A stretch of DNA of 64,000 nucleotides from CAZXCG01 sp964639205 (GCA_964639205.1 CAZXCG010000002.1:1-64000); one strand, 5' to 3'. Positions 51,270-60,634 are shown, counted from the stretch's first letter. Numbers and translations: made by a program. Notes: generated by a model from the sequence alone, not told the origin.

Positions 51270-52192
51270 TGGATTTTGTAATTTTAGACCTGGAGTGGAG
51301 CGCGGCTTACAGCAGAAAAAATAAAAAATTTATAAATGAAATTATTGAATTCGGCGCGGTAAAGCTGAACAGCAGACTTGAGCAGATCGGCGAGTTTGCA
51401 ATGCTTATCACTCCGCAGTTGAGCAAAAAGCTCAACCCGTATGTCCGGAGGCTTACGCATCTTTCAATGGAGGAACTCAATAACGCTCACAACACCTTCG
51501 CGCACGCGCTCGGCAAATTTGCAAAATTTGCCGCAGACTGCGTGCTTATGACGTGGAGTACGTCCGACATTATTGCTTTGAAGGACAACCGAGAATATTT
51601 TTCCCCCGGTCTTTCTCTCGATTTTTTACAGTATTACTGCAACGTTCAGCCGTATTGCGAGGTGATGCTCGACAAACGGGAGAGCGCAAAGCAGCTTGCG
51701 CTTTCCGCCTGCTGCGAGCTTGTCGAAGTTGAATATGATGAAAACCGCCGTCACCGCGCAATTGAAGACGCGCGCTTAACCGCCGAATGCTTGAGAAAGC
51801 TTTACGACCCCGAACTCCTGAATAAATTTATTATGAAAGCAGACGCTGAATTTTATAAGCGGCTTGCTTTCCGTACGCACTACGTTACAAATACAAAAAT
51901 GCACAACCGGCAGGTTAAAAAGCTGAGCTTTTTATGTCCTCATTGCAGCGCCTCGCTCGCTCCCGAAAGCAAATGGATAACCAAGGGGCATTCCTTTTGC
52001 GCCCCGTTTTTCTGTTCCGAATGTCAGAAAAAGCTTTTGGGTACAGTTACATACAAGGCAACATATGACGGAATAATCCCCAAATTCCGCATGACGGACG
52101 TTTGCGAGTTAAATTCCTCAGAAAACGAGCCGGCTTCCGATGAAAACAGCACAAGCAAAAAAGCACCTATGCCCTCGACTGCGGACAAGTAG
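51269..52192 (+). CDS. DEDDh 3'-5' exonuclease with C-terminal zinc-ribbon-like domain
   Basis: A 307-residue protein. The N-terminal 180 residues form an RNase T/DnaQ-like exonuclease: Exo I DxE at D7/E9 (VILDLEWS), Exo II Asp100 (MTWSTSD) and Exo III H162/D167 (HRAIEDAR). All catalytic residues of the DEDDh type are present, as in the KapD/ERI-1-like group. Residues 223-252 add a CxxC..CxxC pair (CPHC, CSEC) that looks like a zinc ribbon, then an acidic Ser-rich tail. It starts on the typA stop codon. The nucleic acid substrate is unknown. Confidence 0.85.
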   Translation: MDFVILDLEWSAAYSRKNKKFINEIIEFGAVKLNSRLEQIGEFAMLITPQLSKKLNPYVRRLTHLSMEELNNAHNTFAHALGKFAKFAADCVLMTWSTSDIIALKDNREYFSPGLSLDFLQYYCNVQPYCEVMLDKRESAKQLALSACCELVEVEYDENRRHRAIEDARLTAECLRKLYDPELLNKFIMKADAEFYKRLAFRTHYVTNTKMHNRQVKKLSFLCPHCSASLAPESKWITKGHSFCAPFFCSECQKKLLGTVTYKATYDGIIPKFRMTDVCELNSSENEPASDENSTSKKAPMPSTADK

Positions 52193-52236
52193 CCGGGCAA
52201 GCGGCGGATTAGCGTAAAAGGGAACGAAATAAAGGT

Positions 52237-55062
52237 ATGAAAAACGACAAAATAATTGTAAAAGGCGCAAAAAAACACAACCTGAAAAACATAGATCTGG
52301 AAATCCCCCGCGATAAGCTGACGGTTCTTACCGGAATTTCCGGCTCGGGAAAATCTTCCCTTGCGTTTGACACACTGTATGCCGAGGGACAGCGGCGCTA
52401 CGTTGAAAGCCTTTCCTCCTACGCACGCCAATTTTTGGGACAAATGGAAAAAACCGAAGTTGAAAGCATAAGCGGTCTTTCTCCCGCCATTTCCATTGAC
52501 CAAAAAACCACGTCCAAAAATCCCCGCTCGACCGTAGGAACCGTAACCGAAATATACGATTATCTGCGCCTGCTCTATGCAAGGATAGGCGTTCCGCACT
52601 GCCCGGTTTGCGGCAATGAAATCAAGCGACAGAGCATAGACCAAATTGTCGACCGCGTTATGAGCCTGGGGAACGGGGCAAAAATTCAAGTAATGGCTCC
52701 GATTATCCGCGGCAAAAAGGGAGAGCATGTCAAAGAGCTCGACAAGGCGCGCAAAAGCGGATTTGTCCGCGTGCGTATCGACGGAATAATCTACGATTTG
52801 TCGGATGAGATAAAGCTTGAGAAAAACAAAAAACACATTATTGAAATCGTGGTGGACAGGCTTGTAATAAAGCCTGATATACGCTCGCGTCTTGCCGACA
52901 GCGTTGAAACCGCTTCAAAGCTTACGGACGGACTTATTTCCGTAAGCGTAACGGGCGGCGACGATATATTGTTTTCACAGAGCTTTTCGTGTCCCGACCA
53001 CCAGATAAGCATCGACGAGCTTACCCCGCGTATGTTCTCCTTTAACAATCCGTTCGGCGCGTGCGACAAATGCACCGGTCTCGGTGTGTTTATGAAAATA
53101 GACCCCGACCTCGTAATACCTAATTACAAGCTTTCGATAAATCAGGGCGGAATTAAAGCCGCCGGCTGGGCAATGGAAGGGAACTCGATTGCCGCCATGT
53201 ATTTTAAGGCTCTTTCCGAAAAATACGGCTTTTCTCTTGATACGCCGCTCGAAGAGCTTTCGCCTGACATTATAGACATTTTGCTTTACGGTACAAAAGG
53301 CGAGCCTTTACAGCTTCAGCGTGAAGGCAAGTATTTTAAGAGAAGCTATGAGCAGCCCTTCGAAGGAGTAATAAACAATCTTGAGCGCCGCTTCCGCGAA
53401 ACCTCAAGCACATGGATAAAGGAGGAAATCGAGGGCTTTATGTCTTCCATTCCATGCGACAAATGCGGCGGCAAGCGTCTTTCTCCTATCAGCCTTGCGG
53501 TAACCGTCGGCGGAATAAACATTGCCGACTTCTGCGATATGTCGGTTCAGCAGGCGCTTGTCTTCCTTGACAAGCTTCAGCTTACTCCCCGGGAAATGCT
53601 TATAGGCCGAGACGTACTGCACGAGATTAGGGAACGCCTTAACTTTTTAAGCAGCGTCGGGCTTGCTTACCTTACTCTTTCGCGCAGCGCAGGAACACTC
53701 AGCGGGGGCGAAGCCCAGCGAATACGTCTTGCCACTCAAATAGGAAGCTCGCTTATGGGCGTTATGTATATTCTTGACGAGCCGAGCATCGGACTTCACC
53801 AGCGGGACAATTCAAAGCTGCTTGCCACGCTTAAACGTCTGCGTGATTTAGGCAACACCGTGATTGTTGTAGAACACGATGAAGAAACAATGGAAAACGC
53901 CGATTATATTGTGGATATAGGACCCGGGGCGGGAGTGCACGGCGGCGAGGTGGTCTGCTGCGGCAGCGTTGAAGATATAAAAGCATGCGGCGCCTCCGTT
54001 ACCGGTCAGTACCTCAGCGGTAAAAAGCAAATTCCGATCCCGGAAAAACGCCGCAAAGGAAACGGAAATTTTCTTGAAATAAGGGGAGCTGCGGAAAATA
54101 ACCTTAAAAACATCAACGTTAAAATCCCGCTCGGAAAATTTGTGTGCGTAACCGGAGTTTCCGGTTCGGGCAAATCTTCGCTTATCAACGAAATTCTTTA
54201 TAAAAAGCTTGCCTCGGAACTCAACCGCGCCAAAACGCGTCCCGGAAAGCATAAATCCATTAATGGTATGGAGTACCTTGACAAGGTGATTGAAATAAAC
54301 CAAAATCCAATCGGCAGAACTCCGCGTTCAAATCCGGCGACCTACACCGGAGTTTTTACGGATATACGCGAGCTCTTTGCCTCCGCCAACGGCTCTAAAA
54401 TGCGCGGATACACCGCCGCGAGGTTTTCCTTCAATGTAAAAGGAGGCAGGTGCGAAGCGTGCGAAGGCGACGGAATTAAAAAGATTGAAATGCATTTTCT
54501 GCCGGATATTTATGTCCCGTGCGAAGTGTGCAAGGGCAGACGCTACAACCGTGAAACGCTTGAGGTAAAATATAAGGGCAAATCAATATACGACGTTCTC
54601 GAAATGACGGTTGAAGAAGGTCTTGAGTTTTTTTCAAGCCACCCGAAAATATTCCGGAAGCTCTCCACCTTAAACGAAGTGGGGCTCGGATATATTAAAA
54701 TAGGTCAGCCGGCAACCACGCTTTCCGGCGGAGAAGCACAGCGCGTAAAGCTTGCAACCGAGCTTAGCCGCCGCAGTACCGGAAAAACAATTTATATACT
54801 CGACGAGCCCACCACAGGACTGCATATCGCGGACGTTCACAGACTTATTGAGGTTTTGCAAAAACTGGTTGACAGCGGAAATACGGTTGTGGTTATTGAA
54901 CATAACCTCGATCTCATTAAAACCGCCGATTATATTATAGACCTCGGTCCGGAAGGAGGCAGCGGCGGCGGTGAAGTAGTCGCGCACGGTACTCCGGAAC
55001 AGCTTGCCGAATGTGAAAATTCCTACACCGGAATGTATCTCAAAAAAATGCTTAATAAATAA
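52237..55062 (+). CDS. uvrA: Excinuclease ABC subunit A
   Basis: A 941-residue DNA damage sensor of nucleotide excision repair. The first ATPase has Walker A GISGSGKSSLAF near residue 32 with YARQFLGQMEKT after it; the second has GVSGSGKSSL near 638. Both ABC signatures are split, each ending LSGGEAQR. Zinc modules are CPVCG..CPDH-type (residues 123 on), CDKCTG and CEACEGDG..CEVCKGRRYN. No gaps or shifts are seen. It starts 44 bp after the exonuclease gene with an AAAGG site. Confidence 0.98.
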   Translation: MKNDKIIVKGAKKHNLKNIDLEIPRDKLTVLTGISGSGKSSLAFDTLYAEGQRRYVESLSSYARQFLGQMEKTEVESISGLSPAISIDQKTTSKNPRSTVGTVTEIYDYLRLLYARIGVPHCPVCGNEIKRQSIDQIVDRVMSLGNGAKIQVMAPIIRGKKGEHVKELDKARKSGFVRVRIDGIIYDLSDEIKLEKNKKHIIEIVVDRLVIKPDIRSRLADSVETASKLTDGLISVSVTGGDDILFSQSFSCPDHQISIDELTPRMFSFNNPFGACDKCTGLGVFMKIDPDLVIPNYKLSINQGGIKAAGWAMEGNSIAAMYFKALSEKYGFSLDTPLEELSPDIIDILLYGTKGEPLQLQREGKYFKRSYEQPFEGVINNLERRFRETSSTWIKEEIEGFMSSIPCDKCGGKRLSPISLAVTVGGINIADFCDMSVQQALVFLDKLQLTPREMLIGRDVLHEIRERLNFLSSVGLAYLTLSRSAGTLSGGEAQRIRLATQIGSSLMGVMYILDEPSIGLHQRDNSKLLATLKRLRDLGNTVIVVEHDEETMENADYIVDIGPGAGVHGGEVVCCGSVEDIKACGASVTGQYLSGKKQIPIPEKRRKGNGNFLEIRGAAENNLKNINVKIPLGKFVCVTGVSGSGKSSLINEILYKKLASELNRAKTRPGKHKSINGMEYLDKVIEINQNPIGRTPRSNPATYTGVFTDIRELFASANGSKMRGYTAARFSFNVKGGRCEACEGDGIKKIEMHFLPDIYVPCEVCKGRRYNRETLEVKYKGKSIYDVLEMTVEEGLEFFSSHPKIFRKLSTLNEVGLGYIKIGQPATTLSGGEAQRVKLATELSRRSTGKTIYILDEPTTGLHIADVHRLIEVLQKLVDSGNTVVVIEHNLDLIKTADYIIDLGPEGGSGGGEVVAHGTPEQLAECENSYTGMYLKKMLNK

Positions 55063-55182
55063 AAACTCGCTCCTTTTTGTGTGAAGCAATTTCATACGAA
55101 AGAGGGGCTTTTATCTGACTGATTTTTTTTGCAAAGCCCAGCTCCGCAGCCTTCAGACAGGTTAAATTTATGCTGAAAATGC

Positions 55183-55211
55183 TTGTAATGTTTTTTAAGG
55201 TATGATATAAT
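55183..55211 (+). promoter_or_regulatory. Promoter of the second LRR-dockerin gene
   Basis: TTGTAA (55183-55188), a 17-bp spacer and an extended -10 TGA-TATAAT (55204-55211), about 90 nt before the start. Confidence 0.75.
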
Positions 55212-55307
55212 ACTTTAAATATAAATCTTACAAAATAAATGATTGTCATTAAACACAAACACAAAATTAACACTGCTTAATTTCAAATTAAAAAGGAGTG
55301 AATCCAA

Positions 55308-56381
55308 ATGAAAAAGATTATGTCTGTTTTATTGTCGCTGCTGTTTATAATTACCGCTGTGCAGCTCTCGATTATTCCGTCTTCGGCATTCACAGACGAA
55401 ATCGACTTCCGCTACACCCCTAAGGAAGACGGAACCGTAAGCGTATTTTCATACAATTGTTACCACTTACCATATGACACTTCTGTCCTTATTCCTGCAG
55501 TATTGGGCGGTTGTCCGGTATCTGAAATCGGAGTTGCCGCATTTTATCACAACTCCCGTATAGAGCTTGTAGTTATTCCGGAAGGCGTAACAACTATTTC
55601 AAACATGGCTTTCAGCGGCTGCACGGCTCTTGTCAATGTAACATTACCGAGTACCTTAACGTATATCGGCGCAGATGCATTCAATTCATGTGAAAATCTT
55701 ACGACGATCGAACTGCCGTCCGGGCTGGAAACAATCTGTAGTAACGCTTTTCGTGAGTGCAGCAGTCTTGAAAGCGTTGTTATTCCATACGGTATAACCG
55801 ATTTAAGCGGCGCTCTGTTTGCCGACTGCTCATCTCTTACATACGTTGAAATACCTGAAAGCGTTGTCAGCATAGGGGGAACAACTTTTTCACGTTGTTA
55901 CTCCTTAGAAAGCGTAACGCTTCCGTCAAGCGTTAATGAAATAGGCATCGGAGCTTTTATGAATTGCACAAGTCTTGAAGAAATTGCGATTCCGGACAGC
56001 GTTGAGGTGATATACGAGAACGTTTTCAGCGGATGCACGAGCCTCAAAAAGGCATTTATACCTGCCGGTGTGAATAAAATTTATACCTCCGCATTTGATA
56101 ATTGCAGTGAAGAATTGGTTATTTACGGATACTCCGGCACTACCGCCGAAACATACGCCGCTGCTCAGGGTATTAAATTTGTTGCGCTGGACGGCGGCAA
56201 AGGCGATGTAAACGCAGACGGAGAGATCAACGCTGCGGACGCTACCCTTATTTTGCAATACTATGCCGAAATTATTGGTAAAGATACTTACGGATACCAC
56301 GCTGCCGATATGAACGGCGACGGTCTGGTAAACGCAACTGACGCCACGCTTATACTTCAGATATACGCCGGCATAAATTAA
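55308..56381 (+). CDS. Secreted BspA-like leucine-rich-repeat protein with C-terminal dockerin
   Basis: A 357-residue secreted protein. A signal peptide (residues 1-28, IIPSSAF region) leads into LRR_5/BspA repeats (about 45-275) built on the pattern NVTLPSTLTYIGADAFNSC. A linker (YGYSGTTAETYAAAQGIKFVA) is the typical end cap of BspA arrays. Residues about 297-357 form a type I dockerin with calcium loops DVNADGEINAAD and DMNGDGLVNATD. It is a shorter relative of the gene at 6487. AAGGAG precedes the ATG. The ligand is unknown. Confidence 0.9.
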   Translation: MKKIMSVLLSLLFIITAVQLSIIPSSAFTDEIDFRYTPKEDGTVSVFSYNCYHLPYDTSVLIPAVLGGCPVSEIGVAAFYHNSRIELVVIPEGVTTISNMAFSGCTALVNVTLPSTLTYIGADAFNSCENLTTIELPSGLETICSNAFRECSSLESVVIPYGITDLSGALFADCSSLTYVEIPESVVSIGGTTFSRCYSLESVTLPSSVNEIGIGAFMNCTSLEEIAIPDSVEVIYENVFSGCTSLKKAFIPAGVNKIYTSAFDNCSEELVIYGYSGTTAETYAAAQGIKFVALDGGKGDVNADGEINAADATLILQYYAEIIGKDTYGYHAADMNGDGLVNATDATLILQIYAGIN

Positions 56382-56485
56382 ATTACTTGCGGCGTTTTAC
56401 CCAACGATCTTATTTTAAAGGCTAAACAATCAGCTATCCGGCGGCATCACTTTGACATTAAACAGAATTAAGGAGAATTTTTATC

Positions 56486-56739
56486 ATAAGAACTTATCCA
56501 TCATTAATACAACCTGAAGAAAAGGTATTTGCGTTGACGAATATCTGACAAATAAGCGTGAAGGCGTGTTTAAGTTACGGCTTGACTGCAAGCGTTGGGG
56601 CAAGCGGCGCAAGGCTCTTACCGAGCGGGATGGGATACAGAAAACCGAAAGGAAGAGCGTCCGAAACAGGCTCAGGCAGCTGCAGGATCAGGGCAGGCAG
56701 CAAAAGCCACGCAAGAAATCCTTTGACAAAGAAAGGTAA
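56486..56739 (+). pseudogene. Decayed reading frame of unknown origin
   Basis: After an AAGGAG at 56471, a frame reads IIRTYPSLIQPEEKVFALTNI and stops at 56548 without a proper ATG. An overlapping frame is open from 56518 to a TAA at 56739 and encodes a Lys/Arg/Gln-rich tail (KRWGKRRKALTERDGIQKTE and onwards). The second frame begins right after a TGA and has no start codon with a site. The pattern suggests a broken gene with a frameshift, possibly from a mobile element since such basic tails occur in conjugation proteins. No family is assigned. Confidence 0.3.
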
Positions 56740-56755
56740 CTCTAAGACGGAAAAC

Positions 56756-56790
56756 AACCCCGCAGGGCAGGTTTCCTGCTCTGCGGGGTT
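56756..56790. terminator. Strong hairpin downstream of the decayed frame
   Basis: A 16-bp stem with one G-T wobble (56756-56771 with 56775-56790), loop TTT. The following sequence ACGTATATTTT has only a weak T-run. Confidence 0.5.
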
Positions 56791-56812
56791 ACGTATATTT
56801 TGACAGAAAAGC

Positions 56813-56842
56813 ACCCGGCAAGATTTTTGCATCTTGCCGGGT
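56813..56842. terminator. Hairpin downstream of the FtsX exporter operon
   Basis: A perfect 12-bp stem ACCCGGCAAGAT/ATCTTGCCGGGT with a 6-nt loop. On the minus strand it is followed by GCTTTTCTG. It probably ends the exporter operon after transcription passes repeat fragment C. Confidence 0.55.
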
Positions 56843-56843
56843 A

Positions 56844-56894
56844 TTCAATAAGGGACTTTGCCGCGCCATTCAACGTGGCAAAGGGCAGCGTTAG
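56844..56894 (+). repeat. Fragment C of the 150-bp intergenic repeat
   Basis: About 51 bp matching the 5' third of copy A: TTCAATAAGGG.CTTTGCC, GCCATTCAACG.GGCAAAGGGCAGCGTTAG. It stops abruptly at GTACAG, 41 bp from the end of the exporter gene. Confidence 0.7.
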
Positions 56895-56935
56895 GTACAG
56901 CTCGGCAAAGAGATTTTTTTAAAATAAGACAGCAT

Positions 56936-59662
56936 TTATTCCGCGTTTTTAAGCGCCTCGTCCATGGGGACCCTCTTAATCCGTCTGAAATCAAACAAGA
57001 CAACGATACAGTAGCCGATAAGCACAAACAGGAACATCTTAGCGTAGCCGACCGCACTGATTTGGAAGGTGAACCACCCGCTGTACTCTGACATGATTGC
57101 CTCCCACGCCTTATTCATGAAAAGTGAACCGAGCACCACGCCGACGGCGTCGGCAATCAGCAGGACGAGCGCTGTGGATTTCAGATACAGACTTGCAATT
57201 TCCCGATTTTCGTAGCCGAGTATTTTGGTCATTGAAATGGCGTTCTCGTTTTTCTCAATGATGATTTTGCTCAGCAGGTAAATCATCGCCGCCGACAGCA
57301 GTATGCAAAGCACCTGAAAGTATTGCATATACGAGCCCATGGAGTGGTCGAGCTGATCGCACATTTTTGTTATATCCCGCTCGGTAATTACGGCGGCAAC
57401 GGTATCCTCGCCGAGATCGGTTATTTCCGTGTCGGACAGAAAACCGTTGAATTCCCCCTCTTCCAAAGCAAAAACAGAGCGGAAATTATCAACCGTCATA
57501 AACACCGCAATGCTCGCGGATTTATCATAAAAACCGGCAACCCGGAAGGAATACTGCTTATTCTCATACTTTTCGTCAAGCGTCACCGTGTCTCCCGGGG
57601 AAACGCCGTATTTATCACGGAAAGATTCGGAAATATAAACCTCGTTTTCACCGAGGGAGGGCAGTTCCTCTATGGTAACATAACGGCTTGCGGGCGAAAT
57701 TCCGTAAACGGAAATTTCCTCATCGAACGCTTCGCTTTTCAGTTGCAGGGATTTCGTGCAAAACTGCTCTGCGTCGCCGTTTAGGGTTGTGACGGCATTT
57801 CCGTCGTCATCCTCGCAGGATTTCAGCACATATTGATATTTTGAAAACATCATATCACCGACATTTTCTTTATAATAATCCAAGGTTTCGGGCATACCCA
57901 CTGCCATGGCCATCATAACCATAACAAAAAAGATACCGAAAAACAAAATGATATAATTCGGGATATTTTGAAAGATTATGCGCAGGCGGAAGCGGCGGAA
58001 AAATCTCCATTTTGGCAGGCGCATGGCCTTTTTGCGCCCGCTCCTCTTTAAATCTCCGCGAAGGAATCGGAGAGGCGTGTGCTGCATTTTTACCGAAATT
58101 ATCAACAGATTGACAAGGAACATCAACGCCAGCGGAATCAGTGTGGTTTTCAGAAACGCGTTTGCGTTCCATACAGTTTCGTAAGTCGGCAGACTGTAGC
58201 TGTTGTAGTACATAGAAACCACAACATCCTTGAAAACCGTGTAACCGAGTATATTGCCGACCGCCGCCGAAATCAGTGTGACAATCACGGGCATAGTCAT
58301 ATAGTGCCTGATAAGCTCGCCCTTTGTGTAGCCGGACGCGCGCAGTGTACCGATGGTTTTAGATTCTCTTGTAACAGTATTGCTGATTGTAACGGCAAAA
58401 ATGAACGCGATGATCAAAGTCAGAATATCAAGGAGAACTCCGCCTATAGCCAGATCGCTGCCCATATCGTCGCCTGCGAAATGTATCGCCTGATTGGCAT
58501 ATGCGGGGAGAAAGTCCTTAAGCTCGTTTTCGTAAACAACGGTTTGCGTCAAAAGCGCCGGGAGAAAATCGTCGGAAAAAGCCTTCTCTTCATTCTCATC
58601 CGCAGGGTCGTTATCGTACTGCCAAGCATAGGAATAGTGAATTTCGCCTTTCAGGCGTGCAAAGCCGCTTTCTGTCACCATGGCTGTATCAAATTTGAGC
58701 GCGTCAAAAATCAAATCCGTGTTCTTTTCGTGCAGCGTAGAATAGTTGACATAGGCAATCAACCCGACTACCCGGTAGCTTTCCGCGCCTACGGTAATGC
58801 TGTCTCCGACCTTTATGCCCGCATTATCCGCATGCATACGGTCAACGGCAATTTCGTTGCCGTTTTCGGGAAAACGGCCGTCCATCAGGCAGGCAAGATT
58901 GACGTCCTCGGTCTTTTTGAAGACGCGGATTGTGCCGTCGGCAGCTCCGTCGTTATTATTGTCCTCTTCCTCGTTTCGGTAGAAATTCTCATATAAAGTG
59001 ACCGGAACGCTCTGAAAAGACGAATCGTTTAATTTATATTTTTCTTCCGCTTCGGCATATTCTTCGTTTATTTCAGTCAGAATTTCGTCCCAAGCTTCGT
59101 CATAAGCCTCAGCATATGCTTCACTGTAAGCGCCGGCATAAGCTTCCTCATAGGCGCTGTCATAGGCCGCCTGATAATTTCCGCTCTGTTTTGCCTGCTC
59201 GATAGCCGCCGGAAGCATGGCGTATACAGCAGCTTCGTCCGACGTCTGCGCCGTCAAAGCGCTTTTTATTTGATCAGTAAAAGAAGCTTCAAATTCATCG
59301 GCAAATTTTGCGTCAAATTCCTTTGTAAATTCCGCTTTGAATTCGTCCTCAAATTTTTCGTCGAGCTCCGCCTTTGCTTCTTCGATATAATACGCTTTTA
59401 CATCCGCTTTTTCTCCGGAGGCAATCGCGGAAAGCAATTTTTCGTCCGCTTTGTCGTTCAGTTCAAAGTGGCCGTCCTCAAGCTTGTATTTCACAACACT
59501 TTCGTCCGCTGCCGCCATCATGCTGCCGTTTGCCACATACATACCGGAAACAAAGCCGATAACCAAAATCAGAAACAGACCGACCACAAGATATTTCCGC
59601 CAGTCGCCGAGTATTTCTCTCCGGATACGTTTTACAAGCGGATTATGAATTTTTCTTTTCAT
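56936..59662 (-). CDS. FtsX-like ABC exporter permease with acidic repetitive ectodomain
   Basis: A 908-residue membrane protein from the ATG at 59662 (AGGAG 10 nt upstream, just after the ATPase stop). One N-terminal helix (about residues 22-45) is followed by a large outside domain. Two FtsX/MacB permease regions come at about 395-540 and 780-900. Residues about 85-210 are unusually repetitive: alternating F/E/D/K blocks (EFKAEFTKEFDAKFADEF) and then Y/A/E blocks (EEAYAGAYSEAYAEAYDEAW). The ATPase gene lies 14 bp upstream. Such pairs export antimicrobial peptides or lipids or act in resistance. The start at 59683 would overlap the ATPase gene. Confidence 0.85.
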   Translation of the reverse strand: MKRKIHNPLVKRIRREILGDWRKYLVVGLFLILVIGFVSGMYVANGSMMAAADESVVKYKLEDGHFELNDKADEKLLSAIASGEKADVKAYYIEEAKAELDEKFEDEFKAEFTKEFDAKFADEFEASFTDQIKSALTAQTSDEAAVYAMLPAAIEQAKQSGNYQAAYDSAYEEAYAGAYSEAYAEAYDEAWDEILTEINEEYAEAEEKYKLNDSSFQSVPVTLYENFYRNEEEDNNNDGAADGTIRVFKKTEDVNLACLMDGRFPENGNEIAVDRMHADNAGIKVGDSITVGAESYRVVGLIAYVNYSTLHEKNTDLIFDALKFDTAMVTESGFARLKGEIHYSYAWQYDNDPADENEEKAFSDDFLPALLTQTVVYENELKDFLPAYANQAIHFAGDDMGSDLAIGGVLLDILTLIIAFIFAVTISNTVTRESKTIGTLRASGYTKGELIRHYMTMPVIVTLISAAVGNILGYTVFKDVVVSMYYNSYSLPTYETVWNANAFLKTTLIPLALMFLVNLLIISVKMQHTPLRFLRGDLKRSGRKKAMRLPKWRFFRRFRLRIIFQNIPNYIILFFGIFFVMVMMAMAVGMPETLDYYKENVGDMMFSKYQYVLKSCEDDDGNAVTTLNGDAEQFCTKSLQLKSEAFDEEISVYGISPASRYVTIEELPSLGENEVYISESFRDKYGVSPGDTVTLDEKYENKQYSFRVAGFYDKSASIAVFMTVDNFRSVFALEEGEFNGFLSDTEITDLGEDTVAAVITERDITKMCDQLDHSMGSYMQYFQVLCILLSAAMIYLLSKIIIEKNENAISMTKILGYENREIASLYLKSTALVLLIADAVGVVLGSLFMNKAWEAIMSEYSGWFTFQISAVGYAKMFLFVLIGYCIVVLFDFRRIKRVPMDEALKNAE

Positions 59663-59676
59663 ACCGTAAGCGCTCC

Positions 59677-60393
59677 TTACCATTCCAGATCGGCGGCTGA
59701 AGCTTTGCAGCCGTTATGTTCGTTCAGACGCACTTCGCCGTCGCGCAGCTTGATTATGTGATCTGCCATACCCTTAATAGGCTCGTTGTGAGTGACCATA
59801 ATAACCGTGTTTTTATACTTGACGTTTATATCCTCTATAAGCTTTAAAATTTCCTTTGAAGTAGTATAATCCAACGCGCCGGTCGGCTCGTCGCACAGCA
59901 GTATATCCGGATTTTTGACAATCGCCCTGCCTATGGAAACCCGCTGCTGCTGTCCGCCGGAAAGCTGGTTGGGCAGCTTATGGCGGTGCTCGTAAAGTCC
60001 GAGTGTGTTCAGCAATTCGTCGATGTCCAGCGGGCTGTCCGACAAATACGCTCCCACCTCGATATTTTCCTTAACATTCAGATTTCCGATGAGATTATAA
60101 AGCTGGAATACATAGCCGAGGTGCTTGCGGCGATATTGTGTCAAACGCTTTTCGCTCATATCCTCCAATTTATCTCCGCCGATGTAAATACAGCCGGAAT
60201 CGGCGCTGTCTATGCCGCCTATGATATTCAGCAGAGTGGACTTTCCGGAGCCGGAAGGACCGAGGAGCACGCAAAATTCCCCTTTTGCAACGGAAAAGCT
60301 CAAACCGCGGAGCACCTCTTGGCGGGTTTCTCCGCTCCCAAAAGATTTTCTTAAATCAACTATTTTCAAAAAATTCTTTTCTGCATCTGACAT
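59677..60393 (-). CDS. ABC exporter ATP-binding protein (LolD/MacB type)
   Basis: A 238-residue ATPase. Walker A GPSGSGKST is near residue 41, the signature LSGGQQQRVSIGRA near 143, Walker B ILLCDEPTGALD near 164 and the H-loop VTHNEP near 200. The YVFQLYNLIGNLNVKEN Q-loop region is typical of the LolD/MacB/SalX class that pairs with FtsX permeases. It is the first gene of the operon, with GAAGGG 12 nt before the ATG. Twin dyads lie in its leader. Confidence 0.92.
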   Translation of the reverse strand: MSDAEKNFLKIVDLRKSFGSGETRQEVLRGLSFSVAKGEFCVLLGPSGSGKSTLLNIIGGIDSADSGCIYIGGDKLEDMSEKRLTQYRRKHLGYVFQLYNLIGNLNVKENIEVGAYLSDSPLDIDELLNTLGLYEHRHKLPNQLSGGQQQRVSIGRAIVKNPDILLCDEPTGALDYTTSKEILKLIEDINVKYKNTVIMVTHNEPIKGMADHIIKLRDGEVRLNEHNGCKASAADLEW

Positions 60394-60536
60394 ACTGAAA
60401 TCTATCCCTTCTTAATGTATTAAACGGCGAAAGCTTTTTATGCCTCGGTATGTATAACACAGTGCTTTGCGCCGGGTTAATCTAAAACGGCGATTGCCCG
60501 TTTTATCTTTTAGGCGGGCGGGAACGGAGATATTGG

Positions 60537-60594
60537 GTTAGCTCCGTCTAACCCTGCGGCAAAATAAAAGCGCCTGCTGTTAGCAGCGACTAAC
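60537..60594. promoter_or_regulatory. Twin GTTAG-N6-CTAAC dyads in the exporter leader
   Basis: Two 16-bp perfect inverted repeats GTTAG-N6-CTAAC at 60537-60552 and 60579-60594, start to start 42 bp apart (four helical turns). The N6 centres differ, so only the arms are conserved. Both lie downstream of the promoter (-10 at 60605) and upstream of the ATPase start. They look like operators for a dimeric repressor, or less likely RNA hairpins. No regulator gene is visible in the window. Confidence 0.6.
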
Positions 60595-60604
60595 TTCATG
60601 ATTT

Positions 60605-60634
60605 AGTATACCACAGATGTGTCCCGCTTGTCAA
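60605..60634 (-). promoter_or_regulatory. Promoter of the FtsX-type exporter operon
   Basis: On the minus strand a perfect TTGACA (60629-60634), an 18-bp spacer and TATACT (60605-60610). Leader of about 200 nt before the ATPase start. Confidence 0.78.

Noticed and set aside
52024..52836. Long minus-strand open frame (270 codons) opposite the exonuclease/uvrA junction
   Set aside because: It is antisense to well-conserved coding sequence, has Phe/Tyr/Val composition typical of a reverse-strand shadow, and has no ribosome site.
56558..56803. 81-codon frame starting MKACLSYGLTASVG
   Set aside because: It runs through the strong hairpin at 56756-56790 and reads as an out-of-frame product of the decayed gene; no ribosome site.
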